From: a virus | DNA length: 64,000 nt | Reading direction: 5' to 3' (one strand) | Virus record (IMG/VR): IMGVR_UViG_3300020194_001331 | Location: 43,497-107,496 of that record | Shown: positions 1 through 8,360 of the stretch, in pieces | Layout: each line of letters starts with the position of its first letter | Numbering within the stretch: position 1 is the first letter of the stretch | Program-made: the position numbers and the translations under genes | Notes under the pieces: model-generated | The model's database searches: none | What the model saw: the letters and a program-made list of their open reading frames with translations, nothing else | Told to the model about the DNA's origin: nothing

Positions 1-645
1 ATTATCAACCTGCTCTATTACAGGTAGTTCACTACCATCCGCAGATGGGAAGTTTGGATTTGGAATAGGGATTGCGGGTGGTATTAAATATCCCGTCCAA
101 ATTATAACACCAGGAGCGGGTATTGGGGATGGTGCCGATGGATATAGTGAAGTTGTTTGTATAACACCACCTATCGAAAATAAATGCACAATAGCGGCAA
201 GTATAAACATATTTACTATTATCTCTTGTTTTTTAGCGGGTTTTAATGGTGGGTATAGAGGCCACACCCCCACATTAGTTACAATATTAGAATTTACTAC
301 TAAATTTTGAATTGAACCGGGTGCTGGAATTAGTGGAATTGGAAATGGGTTCATTTGGGCTCCGGCCCAATAAGCTTTTACACCATTCCCAAATTCATTT
401 GGTAATGAAAAATTTACGCCAGGTGGTGTTGCCAATCCTTTTAATAACGCAACTCTAAAAAGATTTTTCATTATTTCTTTATTACCAGCTTGTACTGATT
501 CTAAATTAATAAAATCTTTTCCTCTTTTTATCGCAGCATCATATTCATCAGCCCAAATAGTTGCAACCTTATTTATATCTAAAGAAGGATTGTTATTTGG
601 ATTTGTCTTTCGTATTACGTTTCTTTTAAATAATCCCCAAGACAT
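1..645 (-). CDS. Phage structural protein, partial (3' end outside window)
   Basis: The frame opens with ATG at 645 and stays open for 215 codons to the left edge, so its C-terminus is missing. The N-terminus (MSWGLFKRN) is followed by a soluble region and then a Pro/Ile-rich stretch with hydrophobic segments. The next upstream gene stops three bases before this start. Its place after a baseplate-like gene suggests a virion or tail-assembly role, but I do not recognise the family. Confidence 0.7.
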   Translation of the reverse strand, partial: MSWGLFKRNVIRKTNPNNNPSLDINKVATIWADEYDAAIKRGKDFINLESVQAGNKEIMKNLFRVALLKGLATPPGVNFSLPNEFGNGVKAYWAGAQMNPFPIPLIPAPGSIQNLVVNSNIVTNVGVWPLYPPLKPAKKQEIIVNMFILAAIVHLFSIGGVIQTTSLYPSAPSPIPAPGVIIWTGYLIPPAIPIPNPNFPSADGSELPVIEQVDN

Positions 646-648
646 TTT

Positions 649-1062
649 TTATCTTTTTAATAAATCCGATGGATTTGGTAAATTAATATCAGGTATTTTT
701 ACTTCAGGTACCTTTGGCAGTTCTATATTAGGTATTTTTGGAATATTTGGTACTTTAGGTACTACTGGTATTGGTGGTAGATTAGGTGGAGTTGGTAACT
801 TTGGTAATCCTTTTTTAAGTTTAGGATTTTCTTCTACTTTCTTTTTTCTAAACTTTGGAATAGGTGGAAGTTTAGGCAATCTAACCTTTGGTAACGCCGG
901 TAATTCTGGCTTAGGTGGAACTTTTGGTAATGCAGGTGGAGTTGGTAGTTCTGTAGTTATGCTACTTATCGTATCTTTAGGATTATTTGTAATATTAGAT
1001 ATATCAGCAACTTTTTTTATACTATCACTAGCACCACCCAATATGTTTTTATTTACTGCCAT
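649..1062 (-). CDS. Proline-rich repeat protein, probable virion component
   Basis: This 137-residue protein is dominated by short LPKxP/IPxVPKVP-type repeats from about residue 40 to 130, broken by a basic patch (KFRKKKVEE). The N-terminus is not repetitive. It lies between a spike-like gene and a partial structural gene with almost no spacing, so it is probably cotranscribed with them. The extended Pro-rich chain suggests a flexible linker or tape-like element; this is inference. Confidence 0.7.
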   Translation of the reverse strand: MAVNKNILGGASDSIKKVADISNITNNPKDTISSITTELPTPPALPKVPPKPELPALPKVRLPKLPPIPKFRKKKVEENPKLKKGLPKLPTPPNLPPIPVVPKVPNIPKIPNIELPKVPEVKIPDINLPNPSDLLKR

Positions 1063-1063
1063 A

Positions 1064-2290
1064 TTACTTTAGTTGTACATTATTACTTAACATTGTTTGT
1101 AATTTAGATTTCAATGTTGTAAATTGTGCTATATTTGTTGGGCCAGGTGAGGTTGGGCCAGCTGGTGTTAAATATATTTGTTGTGTTATTAAATCTATCA
1201 TTTCACCCAATAACTCTACCAAAGTTTCACCCTTTGGTGCAGCTTCCAACTCACCATCAGTTCCTAACATAATAGTACCATTACCAATATCTAAATTTAT
1301 ATCTCTATCCTGTGTATCAACAAATATATGATTATCTGTTGTGATGTTTATACCATCGGTTGCATCAATTGAAAATTGACCATCAGTTATAAAACCAATA
1401 TCTTTTTTTGCAGAAAAAATCATTTCGGCTGATTTAGCCGATATAATAACTCTATCTGAATTTAATAATATTTGATTTCCTTTTAGTTCTGATGGGTAAT
1501 TAAAAAATGATGGATATTCATTTTCAGTTGGTAATGTATATTCCAATAATCGTTCACCGCTACCTAAAAATATAATATTACCATCATCATTAATACTTTC
1601 TTCAGTAGATGTTCCTATATCCTTTGTTAGGGATTCTCCATTTTCACCATTTCTAATTATAATGTTTGGTGAAAAAATATTATCAGGGTTATTATAACCA
1701 CTAAATCTAATTGATTGACCAAATCTACTTTCAATTAAATAATCACCCTCATATAGTTTAAGTTTATGAATAGTACCATCTGGTTGGAAATATTGACCTA
1801 GCGAAGAAACATCAATCGAATCAGATGAACTTTCCGTTCTTGATATTCCAGTTGATTGTACGTTACCATAATTAGATGCGGTGTTTGATTGAGCTGATTT
1901 TTCTTTTTTCTGAGATGCATTTATTTCATCTATACTTGTATTTACATTTGGTAATGCCGAACTGATGATTCGTTCATACAAATATCCACCAGCTGGTGAA
2001 TTGGTAATAGCAACTGTTTCATTTATAGTTGGTAGAGAAACACATGTTTTATCTTTCGGTAATGCTAAAGTTAATCCTTCATCTTTTTTATTTTGACTAG
2101 TTGAAGCTCTGAACTGAATCGCTCCTATATATTTACCTTTTAGTGGTTCTTCTATTTCTAAATCAGAAAGAATATCATCATTAATATCCAATATAATCTT
2201 ATATACAGTACCCATAGACATAGTATCTTTATGCCTTCTAATATTAACACTTTGATTGGATTGTACATTACGATTTCTATCCCCAAACAT
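1064..2290 (-). CDS. Baseplate central spike-like protein (gp5/VgrG-type organisation)
   Basis: The 408-residue protein has an N-terminal region of about 110 residues compatible with the OB-fold of contractile-tail spikes (GKYIGAIQFRA, later PAGGYLYERI). A Ser/Asn-rich linker follows, then from about residue 165 repeated short beta strands (LYEGDYLIESRFGQSIRFSG, then IILNSDRVIISAK-like and DIGFITDGQFSIDAT-like strands) typical of beta-helical spikes. The order OB-fold then beta-helix matches gp5/VgrG-like proteins. No lysozyme domain is visible. The start overlaps the upstream stop by one base. Confidence 0.6.
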   Translation of the reverse strand: MFGDRNRNVQSNQSVNIRRHKDTMSMGTVYKIILDINDDILSDLEIEEPLKGKYIGAIQFRASTSQNKKDEGLTLALPKDKTCVSLPTINETVAITNSPAGGYLYERIISSALPNVNTSIDEINASQKKEKSAQSNTASNYGNVQSTGISRTESSSDSIDVSSLGQYFQPDGTIHKLKLYEGDYLIESRFGQSIRFSGYNNPDNIFSPNIIIRNGENGESLTKDIGTSTEESINDDGNIIFLGSGERLLEYTLPTENEYPSFFNYPSELKGNQILLNSDRVIISAKSAEMIFSAKKDIGFITDGQFSIDATDGINITTDNHIFVDTQDRDINLDIGNGTIMLGTDGELEAAPKGETLVELLGEMIDLITQQIYLTPAGPTSPGPTNIAQFTTLKSKLQTMLSNNVQLK

Positions 2291-2685
2291 TACTTTTCTA
2301 ATTTTTGTTTTACTTCTTCTATTTCGTTTTGTAAATCATCTACCCTACTAACCTCATCTTGAACTTGTTCAATTTCTGAAAGTAATTGTTCTCTCTCTGC
2401 TTCCGTGAGGAATCCAGTATCTCCTTCTGATTTTTGATTAGATGCTATAATTCTTTGTGCGATAGTTGCTAACTTAACCAATTGGTCATCGTTACGAACT
2501 GATGTATCAATTAAGTCTTTGATGACTGGACCTAAAATTCCCATATCACCATTATGCCTAATCATTTTTCTGATTTCAAAGATGACATCAGAAATATGTT
2601 TCTTTTTATTTATTTGATTGTTATAGATATCCTCAAACAACCCACTAAGGTTTTTGCCTGGGAATAATTCGAAATCTGTTGACAT
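2290..2685 (-). CDS. Coiled-coil protein, probable baseplate or tail accessory
   Basis: This 131-residue soluble protein has a helical N-terminal domain and a C-terminal coiled coil (about residues 95-131, heptads rich in Glu, Leu and Val). It overlaps the spike-like gene by one base, so translation is likely coupled. An ATATTTATA-type motif lies about 23 bases upstream of the start. The family is not recognised. Confidence 0.7.
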   Translation of the reverse strand: MSTDFELFPGKNLSGLFEDIYNNQINKKKHISDVIFEIRKMIRHNGDMGILGPVIKDLIDTSVRNDDQLVKLATIAQRIIASNQKSEGDTGFLTEAEREQLLSEIEQVQDEVSRVDDLQNEIEEVKQKLEK

Positions 2686-2740
2686 ACGTTTATCAATATT
2701 TGTTCAATATATAAATATCAATAAACAAAAAAGTGTAGGA

Positions 2741-2884
2741 TTATCTACCCTGCCCTCTATATGCCTTTTTGTAATTTCTACTATTTTTAGATTTTGAAGT
2801 TTTACTCTTAGCGTGAACACCAGGTCTCTTCTTACTTTGAGAACGATATAACGAAATACCAAAACCTCCCTTTGCTTTTGCCAT
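2741..2884 (-). CDS. Small basic protein (47 aa), conserved-looking phage protein
   Basis: A short frame MAKAKGGFGISLYR... ends in SRNYKKAYRGQGR and is rich in Lys, Arg and Ser. The composition and the RPGVHAKSKTSK core resemble a tiny basic protein I recall from marine T4-like phage genomes. A longer frame on the same strand (2704-2904) covers the same bases but has no recognisable character. A nucleic-acid-binding or virion role is plausible but unproven. Confidence 0.7.
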   Translation of the reverse strand: MAKAKGGFGISLYRSQSKKRPGVHAKSKTSKSKNSRNYKKAYRGQGR

Positions 2885-2936
2885 AATTTATTATTATATA
2901 CCAATAAGTATATTATACTAAATCAAACAAAAACAA

Positions 2937-3467
2937 TTACTTATTCTTATAAAAATATTCCAATATATCTTTCTCCAACATATAATCCATTACGAAGTTA
3001 TCCCCATACATAATGCTGGTAAATGTTCCATTACCCTCTTCGGTAATTTCAATTACATAATCCACCTCATTATAGGTAACTTCATAACTTTCGGATTTTC
3101 TAATTCGTTTAATACTTCTATGCTCATCAGTTCTTTCAATAACTTCCTTTCCACTTAAATCGGGAACATTAATCAGTTTGGTTACACACTTAGCATAATT
3201 CGTTTTAAGGGTGTCTACGAAGAAGATATCATTCATACTACTCATTAGATACAATCGTTGTTTAGAATCCAAGCCACCTGCCTTAAAATTACCTGTGAAC
3301 TGAACGATGGGTAGTTTTAATAAAAAATTTTGTGTATCTTCTCTTAGGGTCTTAAAATCTACGATAGAACTGATATGATGTGGTTCTGATACTTCCCTAT
3401 CAAATGGTATGGATAATACATCATAGTAAGTTTCCACACTAACTTTATCTATGATTTGAGGACTCAT
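2937..3467 (-). CDS. Hypothetical protein (176 aa)
   Basis: This soluble mixed alpha/beta protein has no signal peptide or membrane helix. It ends three bases from the neighbouring coiled-coil membrane gene region and is transcribed with it. Nothing in its motifs identifies a family. Its place among tail-region genes suggests a virion or assembly function at most. Confidence 0.65.
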   Translation of the reverse strand: MSPQIIDKVSVETYYDVLSIPFDREVSEPHHISSIVDFKTLREDTQNFLLKLPIVQFTGNFKAGGLDSKQRLYLMSSMNDIFFVDTLKTNYAKCVTKLINVPDLSGKEVIERTDEHRSIKRIRKSESYEVTYNEVDYVIEITEEGNGTFTSIMYGDNFVMDYMLEKDILEYFYKNK

Positions 3468-3469
3468 CT

Positions 3470-4063
3470 TTATTCTTTTTCAGTTGCATACTTTACACCC
3501 ATAATCGTACCAACGATTGAGAATGCGTTAGTTAGGAGAATACCAAACATATTACTCCAAGTAGAACCTATGATTTGTGTATCAGTACCAGAAATCAATG
3601 CTAACCCATACATAGCAGTTGTGAGAACACCAACTCCTATAATCACATAAAGTGCTACTTTAACAATTGTACTGATTAACTCAAATTGTGTTTTCTTTTG
3701 CATTAGTTCCAAATCTTCTAATGCTTTACCCATTCCTTTTTCGGCTTCTTGTCTTAATTGATTTGCTTCTTCTTCAGATTGTTTTGCAGATTCCAAAGCA
3801 TCTTGAAGTTCTATCATCAATTCATCGGTTTCCTTTTGTTTATCAACCAACTCTTTGTTTTGTTGTTGAACTTGCTTAGTTACTTGTAATCTTTTTCTAC
3901 GAGCAGTAGAATCTTTATCCTTACATATTTTAAGATATTCTTCAAACTCGGTATCCCCATCGGGTGCTTTTAAGAGTTTAAGAAAGTTTCCTTCAACATA
4001 AACTTTCCTTTTCTTAGCAACACCCAATAGGATATCTCTGGTATGTTTCGTAACCTCAATCAT
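3470..4063 (-). CDS. Coiled-coil membrane protein (197 aa)
   Basis: A long charged coiled coil (about residues 55-125, Gln/Glu/Lys rich) is followed by two hydrophobic segments (about 132-155 and 165-188), with the end KYATEKE in solution. This predicts a membrane-anchored protein with a large soluble coil. It starts nine bases after the response-regulator stop. The family is not recognised; a host-membrane function late in infection is possible. Confidence 0.65.
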   Translation of the reverse strand: MIEVTKHTRDILLGVAKKRKVYVEGNFLKLLKAPDGDTEFEEYLKICKDKDSTARRKRLQVTKQVQQQNKELVDKQKETDELMIELQDALESAKQSEEEANQLRQEAEKGMGKALEDLELMQKKTQFELISTIVKVALYVIIGVGVLTTAMYGLALISGTDTQIIGSTWSNMFGILLTNAFSIVGTIMGVKYATEKE

Positions 4064-4071
4064 TGTAAAAC

Positions 4072-4518
4072 TTATTTATAAATTTTGAATGGAGCGGTTC
4101 GGTTTAGATATCCTTCATAATCTTTTCTGAATTCTTCTAATCGAGGTTCAATATCATCGGATTTAATAATCCAAAATTGTGCACCTGCTGATTTTGCTTT
4201 TTCAATTTCTTGATTATCATCTGAAGATGAGATAATACCAATTACACATCCGTTACCATATTCAAAATTGATTTTACGAATAAGTTCAATACCATCATAT
4301 GAAGAACCGATAATATTCAAATCAACGAATACACATTCGGGTCTTTCATCTGCTGGGTTTTCTGGAAACCATTCTTTGAATTTTTCATCTGCTTCATCAG
4401 ATGAATTTAGTGCCTCTAAAGATAGAGTGATATCTAAGATACTACAAGCATCTTCAAATACCAAGTGGAATAAGTCCTCATCATCCACTAACAAGATTGA
4501 GTTAATCATTGTGTTCAT
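4072..4518 (-). CDS. Response regulator, stand-alone REC domain
   Basis: The 148-residue protein is essentially one receiver domain. The acidic pocket VDDE is at residues 11-14, the phospho-acceptor Asp66 sits in VFVDLN, a Ser run at 97-99 follows beta4, and the conserved Lys119 lies in WIIKSD. There is no DNA-binding output domain, so it would act by protein contact. Its start overlaps the stop of the histidine kinase by four bases (ATGA), a classic cognate-pair arrangement. Receiver proteins are rare in phage genomes. Confidence 0.9.
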   Translation of the reverse strand: MNTMINSILLVDDEDLFHLVFEDACSILDITLSLEALNSSDEADEKFKEWFPENPADERPECVFVDLNIIGSSYDGIELIRKINFEYGNGCVIGIISSSDDNQEIEKAKSAGAQFWIIKSDDIEPRLEEFRKDYEGYLNRTAPFKIYK

Positions 4519-5747
4519 TTTAATTTAATTTTTAATTTTGTACCAGAGTCTAACTTCTCTGCAGTTATCTTAAAACCATGTTCTTTCAAAATTGCGATAC
4601 AAATGTTTAATCCCAATCCTGAACCTCCTTCCTTTTGTCCTTCTTTTCTTGTATATGGTTTAGATAACTCAATGAACTCTTCATTAGTAATACCTCTACC
4701 ATTATCTTCCACACAAATTGTAAAATCATTTTCCATATAAATTTTAACCACCTTTGTACTACTATCATTATACTTTAATCCATTTCTGATTAAGTTATCT
4801 ATTGCAGTACAAAAGAGTGGTTCGTTTACTTGAGTGAATGGTAACCTATCTATTTTAACTTGTGAAACATAAGATGTAGAGGATAAGTAATTTCTCAATA
4901 TTTCTGATAAGTTACATTCCTTCATATCTAATTGTGCATCTTCCTTAACTAAGTTTGTAAACTCCTTAACACCAGCATAAACTTTTTGTGTGTGTTTCAA
5001 TCCTTCTGCTAACATCCTTAGTGGAGCATCAATTTTTAACTCTTTAATTTTTTCTTCAGATAATCTTCTTTGTAATGATGATAATCCTCTTGGCATATAT
5101 GTGTTGATACCACTATGCATATCGTGTCGGAGAATCTTCGCAGCGTGTTCTAAGTAAGAGTTTTTCTGATTTACCAACACTTCGGATTCGTGTTGAAGTG
5201 TAATATCAGTTGCTATCTTTAGAACTTTGTTGTAACTACCATCTGAACTTTGGATGGGAGTGTAGTTACCAAATAACCAACGAGATGTACCATCCTTTGC
5301 AATTCTTTCAAATTCACCAGTAATACTTTCACCTCTCTTTAACCTTTCCCAAAATTCGTGATACTCTAAACTATCACCATATTCTTTTGGGACCATTCTT
5401 TTATGTTGTTTGTACTTTAGTTCTTTTTCAGTACACATCATTGTGTTACAAAACTTTTTGTTTGCTGATAAGATGTACCCATCCATATCCAACATAACCA
5501 CCAAATTAGATTTATCAATAGCATTTAATTGTAAATCAATATTTGCTTCTTTTAATTTTGTAGTACGAATGAAATCATATACCACATAGAAGAATGGTGG
5601 CATGAATGCAATAACACAACCATATCCAAATTCGGCAAGAAAGTAAGAGGGTTCACACCATCTAAATACAATACAAGTTTGTACTGCAAAGAAAGTGAAC
5701 ATAATAGCACCTGCCATGCCTAAACATATTTTCGCAAACCGATTCAT
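4515..5747 (-). CDS. Membrane PAS-domain sensor histidine kinase
   Basis: The 410-residue protein has two N-terminal membrane helices (about 8-30 and 40-62). A PAS domain follows at about 75-190, ending in the PAC-like segment GTSRWLFGNYTPIQ. The H-box has LRHDMH with the phospho-His at 208. The ATPase domain has the N-box (318-322, DNLIRN), DNGRG at 348-352 and GSGLGL at 375-380, so all catalytic boxes are intact. It overlaps the response regulator by four bases and lies close to the late sigma gene. It probably phosphorylates the neighbouring receiver; the signal is unknown. Confidence 0.93.
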   Translation of the reverse strand: MNRFAKICLGMAGAIMFTFFAVQTCIVFRWCEPSYFLAEFGYGCVIAFMPPFFYVVYDFIRTTKLKEANIDLQLNAIDKSNLVVMLDMDGYILSANKKFCNTMMCTEKELKYKQHKRMVPKEYGDSLEYHEFWERLKRGESITGEFERIAKDGTSRWLFGNYTPIQSSDGSYNKVLKIATDITLQHESEVLVNQKNSYLEHAAKILRHDMHSGINTYMPRGLSSLQRRLSEEKIKELKIDAPLRMLAEGLKHTQKVYAGVKEFTNLVKEDAQLDMKECNLSEILRNYLSSTSYVSQVKIDRLPFTQVNEPLFCTAIDNLIRNGLKYNDSSTKVVKIYMENDFTICVEDNGRGITNEEFIELSKPYTRKEGQKEGGSGLGLNICIAILKEHGFKITAEKLDSGTKLKIKLK

Positions 5748-5756
5748 AAGTAACTT

Positions 5757-5945
5757 TTAAAGTTCTGATTTCTTTAATCCTAACTTTTCAAATAAAAACT
5801 TAGATGGACAAAATTTAGTCCATACACCGATTTGCAACATTGTTACTACAAATAATACTATCCACCAATTTTGTAGAAGTGTGGCGGATAAAAGTACGAG
5901 AGACATGAGTAGGTAAACTGCTCGTACCGAAGTCCATTTTTTCAT
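5757..5945 (-). CDS. Small membrane protein, DUF2892/YgaP-tail-like
   Basis: The 62-residue protein has two membrane helices (about 8-24 and 26-44) and a cysteine motif KFCPSKFLFEKLGLKK near the C-terminus, like the DUF2892 family found alone or fused to rhodanese domains. Its start overlaps the upstream micro-gene stop (TAATG). The role is unknown; the single Cys could be redox active. Confidence 0.6.
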   Translation of the reverse strand: MKKWTSVRAVYLLMSLVLLSATLLQNWWIVLFVVTMLQIGVWTKFCPSKFLFEKLGLKKSEL

Positions 5946-6055
5946 TACATTAATTCTAATAGTCCAAAAAATGCAACCTTAATTCTAATCCAAATTCGTT
6001 TATGAAGTGGTAACGATTTGAATTCTTTGGTCTTGAAAATATCTTCCAATTCCAT
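5945..6055 (-). CDS. Micro-protein (36 aa)
   Basis: The frame MELEDIFKTKEFKSLPLHKR... ends in FFGLLELM. Its TAA overlaps the ATG of the next gene by one base, which supports translation. An ATAAATATA motif (late-promoter candidate on the minus strand) lies about 39 bases upstream. The C-terminal half is amphipathic to hydrophobic. Function unknown. Confidence 0.5.
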   Translation of the reverse strand: MELEDIFKTKEFKSLPLHKRIWIRIKVAFFGLLELM

Positions 6056-6105
6056 TTGTATTTCTTTAAGTGAAGTATTATAACCTATTTAGAATAAATA
6101 TAGGA

Positions 6106-6825
6106 TTAGTAAGAAAAGAATTCATCTTCATCAGAATCTTCCTTTAACTCACCATAGTCTAAATAATCATTTAACATTTTTTTCTGATGCTCTTTCATTA
6201 CATTAACTACTTTTGTGATATAGTGAGTCTTGCAATCAGTCATTTCTCTGATTAAAAGATATAAATGCTTTTTATTAAAGTTTTCGATATATTGACTTCT
6301 TCTAAATAACTCTAAGATAGCATCTGCTATTTGAATATCTCTCTTCTTTGTGAATACTTTTGTAAGATTTTTATCCCAATATTGTAACATTAATTCTTTA
6401 AATTCAGAAAACTCATCCCCTTGTTGTTCGTGATAAAAATCATTTTCAGGATTCCAAGTTTGTGGCATCTGAGATAACAAATCTGTTTTTTTGTATCTTT
6501 TATAATTTGAGTTATTATTAAGGATAAGGTAGTTTTTTGCTACAATTGAAAAGTATGAAAATGCTTTTCCCTTACCTTCTTTAAACATATGAATTTTTTG
6601 AATAAGAATAGCTACCACTTCTTTTTGTACATCTTCTTTTGGTACATCAAAGTAAGAGAATTTAAATGTATTTAATATGTTTTCTGCTAATTTTTCAAAA
6701 GGATACTTTATCCGATTCCGATAAAGTTCATTTTTTTCTCTATCACTCTTTGATTTATTATACGCTATAATTGCATCTTGCGTATCTTGTGTAAAGTATT
6801 GTTTATTTTTTCTAGGTCTTGGCAT
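6106..6825 (-). CDS. Late-transcription sigma factor, T4 gp55-like
   Basis: The 239-residue protein has the shape of marine T4-like gp55 proteins. It has a basic N-terminus, a region-2-like core at about 75-120 (KGKAFSYFSIVAKNYLI followed by NNNSNYKRYKK), and a helical C-terminus ending in an acidic, aromatic tail (DSDEDEFFSY). An acidic hydrophobic tail is the part of T4 gp55 that contacts the sliding clamp. It would redirect host RNA polymerase to late promoters. Assignment rests on motif resemblance. Confidence 0.75.
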   Translation of the reverse strand: MPRPRKNKQYFTQDTQDAIIAYNKSKSDREKNELYRNRIKYPFEKLAENILNTFKFSYFDVPKEDVQKEVVAILIQKIHMFKEGKGKAFSYFSIVAKNYLILNNNSNYKRYKKTDLLSQMPQTWNPENDFYHEQQGDEFSEFKELMLQYWDKNLTKVFTKKRDIQIADAILELFRRSQYIENFNKKHLYLLIREMTDCKTHYITKVVNVMKEHQKKMLNDYLDYGELKEDSDEDEFFSY

Positions 6826-6826
6826 T

Positions 6827-7099
6827 TTATAATTTGTTTTGGTATTTTTGAATAATATCTTTTAACTCATTAAATACAACACCAACCTCATCATCTGATT
6901 CAAATGAACCTCTGATATCTATTTCTTTCATTTCTGATAACATTCTTTCCAAAACTATAAGTGTTTCATCGGTAACATTATCAGTTTCATTTACAGCATC
7001 TTCAACTTGTTTAACGAGTTGAGTTCCTTTCCAAATAAAGAATATATTTGAAAGTACTAATAATGCTATGATAACATATAATATATAAATTGATTCCAT
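6827..7099 (-). CDS. Single-pass membrane protein (90 aa)
   Basis: One membrane helix (about residues 5-23) is followed by an acidic, helical soluble domain. It sits directly upstream of the gp55-like gene, two bases apart, and is the first gene after a strong promoter at 7117-7148. Function unknown; the arrangement implies co-expression with the sigma factor. Confidence 0.65.
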   Translation of the reverse strand: MESIYILYVIIALLVLSNIFFIWKGTQLVKQVEDAVNETDNVTDETLIVLERMLSEMKEIDIRGSFESDDEVGVVFNELKDIIQKYQNKL

Positions 7100-7116
7100 G
7101 TAGTTAAAATATTTTA

Positions 7117-7148
7117 CTAATATACGAAATTATTTTGATAAAACCAAA
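7117..7148 (-). promoter_or_regulatory. Promoter for 6827-7099 and the sigma gene
   Basis: TTTG-N20-TATATTAG, with the conserved TTTCG just before the -7 box. Confidence 0.75.
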
Positions 7149-7367
7149 TTATGCTTCACCTTTTTCTCCCCAATAGGGAAAGTTAAGTAGTTCAATTTGT
7201 TTTTCTTCTTCTTTTACTTTATTAGATAACTCTTTTATTCTTTCTATAATCCTAGCATCTAAGGTTTCTCCATTAACCAATTTGGTTTCAATTAATTCTT
7301 CTACTATCGATTCTAATATAATTTCCAAAGTTGCTATTTTTTGTTCTAATATGTATAGTTTATTCAT
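7149..7367 (-). CDS. Coiled-coil hypothetical protein (72 aa)
   Basis: The protein is almost entirely a predicted coiled coil, with Leu/Ile heptads and many Glu and Lys. It follows the next gene by three bases. Family not recognised. Confidence 0.6.
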   Translation of the reverse strand: MNKLYILEQKIATLEIILESIVEELIETKLVNGETLDARIIERIKELSNKVKEEEKQIELLNFPYWGEKGEA

Positions 7368-7370
7368 TCA

Positions 7371-7622
7371 TTAGGGTGTAAGAGAACCAGTTAGTTGATT
7401 AACTGCTTCCATAAATTCTTTAAAATCTCTATCCGATTCCGTTTCGTAATCTAATTCACCAAACGCCTTCTTTACAGATTTGTGATGATAACCCATTGCA
7501 TGTGCCATTCGAACACACATAATCTTATACTCATAAATATTCATATCATCAGGAACATCGAATGAAATGTTCTTAGCTTCCCTATTTAGGGAATCTTCTG
7601 ATTCGTAACTAAAAATTCCCAT
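7371..7622 (-). CDS. Hypothetical protein (83 aa)
   Basis: A small soluble acidic protein with the segment MCVRMAHAMGYHHKSVKKAF. It is tightly spaced with genes on both sides (two to three bases). No family recognised. Confidence 0.6.
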   Translation of the reverse strand: MGIFSYESEDSLNREAKNISFDVPDDMNIYEYKIMCVRMAHAMGYHHKSVKKAFGELDYETESDRDFKEFMEAVNQLTGSLTP

Positions 7623-7624
7623 AA

Positions 7625-8203
7625 CTATACCAATTTATATCCTTTATCTAAAAGAGGTTGTGCTTTTTTGTATTTAACAAATTCCATATCTCCTTCAGGT
7701 GATTGTAACATTACTCTTTCGTTTCTACCTGGCTTCTTTTCTTTTTTGATTTCAGCTGTGTATCTACGAAGTGGTGAACTAATATCAATACCATCAATTG
7801 AATCGATTAATCTTTGTGCGGTAATACATTCGAATAAGCCCAAATCATTCATAAACTCATCTTGTGTTTTCCAACTATCGTTGTCCGATGAAAATTCTAC
7901 CAAACCTAAATTGTCTGTATCAACTGAAAAGGATTTATGTCTAATTGTTTTTCTTACTTTGTTTTTCTTGTGTAAATCTTTTTCAAAATATTGTACCATA
8001 GCATCTGATGTTTTTGTTATTGTTGGATTTACCAAAGTTAAATCATCGTAATCACCACCAAACTTAATGGTTACGATTCTCTTATCCATCCCAACATCTA
8101 ATGCAGTTACTGCAAACTCTTTATCTAATTTAGATATTCTTTCTTTATATAGGTTTAACTCTTCGTTTGTAACGGGAGTTTTTTCAACTCTTTTTACTAT
8201 CAT
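7625..8203 (-). CDS. Degenerate peptide-deformylase-like protein
   Basis: The 192-residue protein follows the deformylase plan: a TALDVGMDKRI segment in place of the GLAAPQVG-type motif, LVNPTITKTSD like the LVNP-I strand, and FECITAQRLIDSIDGIDI where active enzymes have the HEIDHLDG helix. Both metal-binding histidines of HExxH are missing (RLIDS), and no EGCLS cysteine is evident. If the relation is right it cannot be an active deformylase. A binding or decoy role is inference. Confidence 0.5.
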   Translation of the reverse strand: MIVKRVEKTPVTNEELNLYKERISKLDKEFAVTALDVGMDKRIVTIKFGGDYDDLTLVNPTITKTSDAMVQYFEKDLHKKNKVRKTIRHKSFSVDTDNLGLVEFSSDNDSWKTQDEFMNDLGLFECITAQRLIDSIDGIDISSPLRRYTAEIKKEKKPGRNERVMLQSPEGDMEFVKYKKAQPLLDKGYKLV

Positions 8204-8360
8204 AATATTTTTCTATTTCTTTAGTTAGGTAATCTACCGAATCTGAACTTCCAACAAATGCTCCATACTTTGAATAGTATTGAATCCATTTATCTTTATC
8301 AGACTCAAATTGTTCTTTTAATTGATATATTTCTGGTACGTGAACTTTTATGTAACTCAT
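8184..8360 (-). CDS. Hypothetical protein (58 aa)
   Basis: The frame MSYIKVHVPEIYQ... is soluble and rich in Lys and Tyr. It overlaps the upstream cupin gene by four bases (ATGA) and the downstream gene start by 20 bases. Those overlaps are the main evidence that it is translated. Family not recognised. Confidence 0.7.
   Translation of the reverse strand: MSYIKVHVPEIYQLKEQFESDKDKWIQYYSKYGAFVGSSDSVDYLTKEIEKYYDSKKS

Noticed and set aside
590-1072. Plus-strand Gly/Phe-rich frame of 160 residues
   Set aside because: It is the antisense of the proline-rich minus-strand gene 649-1062; the Gly/Phe bias is what the proline repeat gives on the other strand.
2704-2904. Minus-strand frame of 66 residues
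   Set aside because: It overlaps the 47-residue basic protein frame 2741-2884, which has a more protein-like composition and a phage-like pattern.
4064-4080. T4-type late promoter TATAAATA on the minus strand
   Set aside because: The sequence is formed by the last codons of the response regulator (Ile-Tyr-Lys-stop) and sits too close to the next start to serve as promoter.
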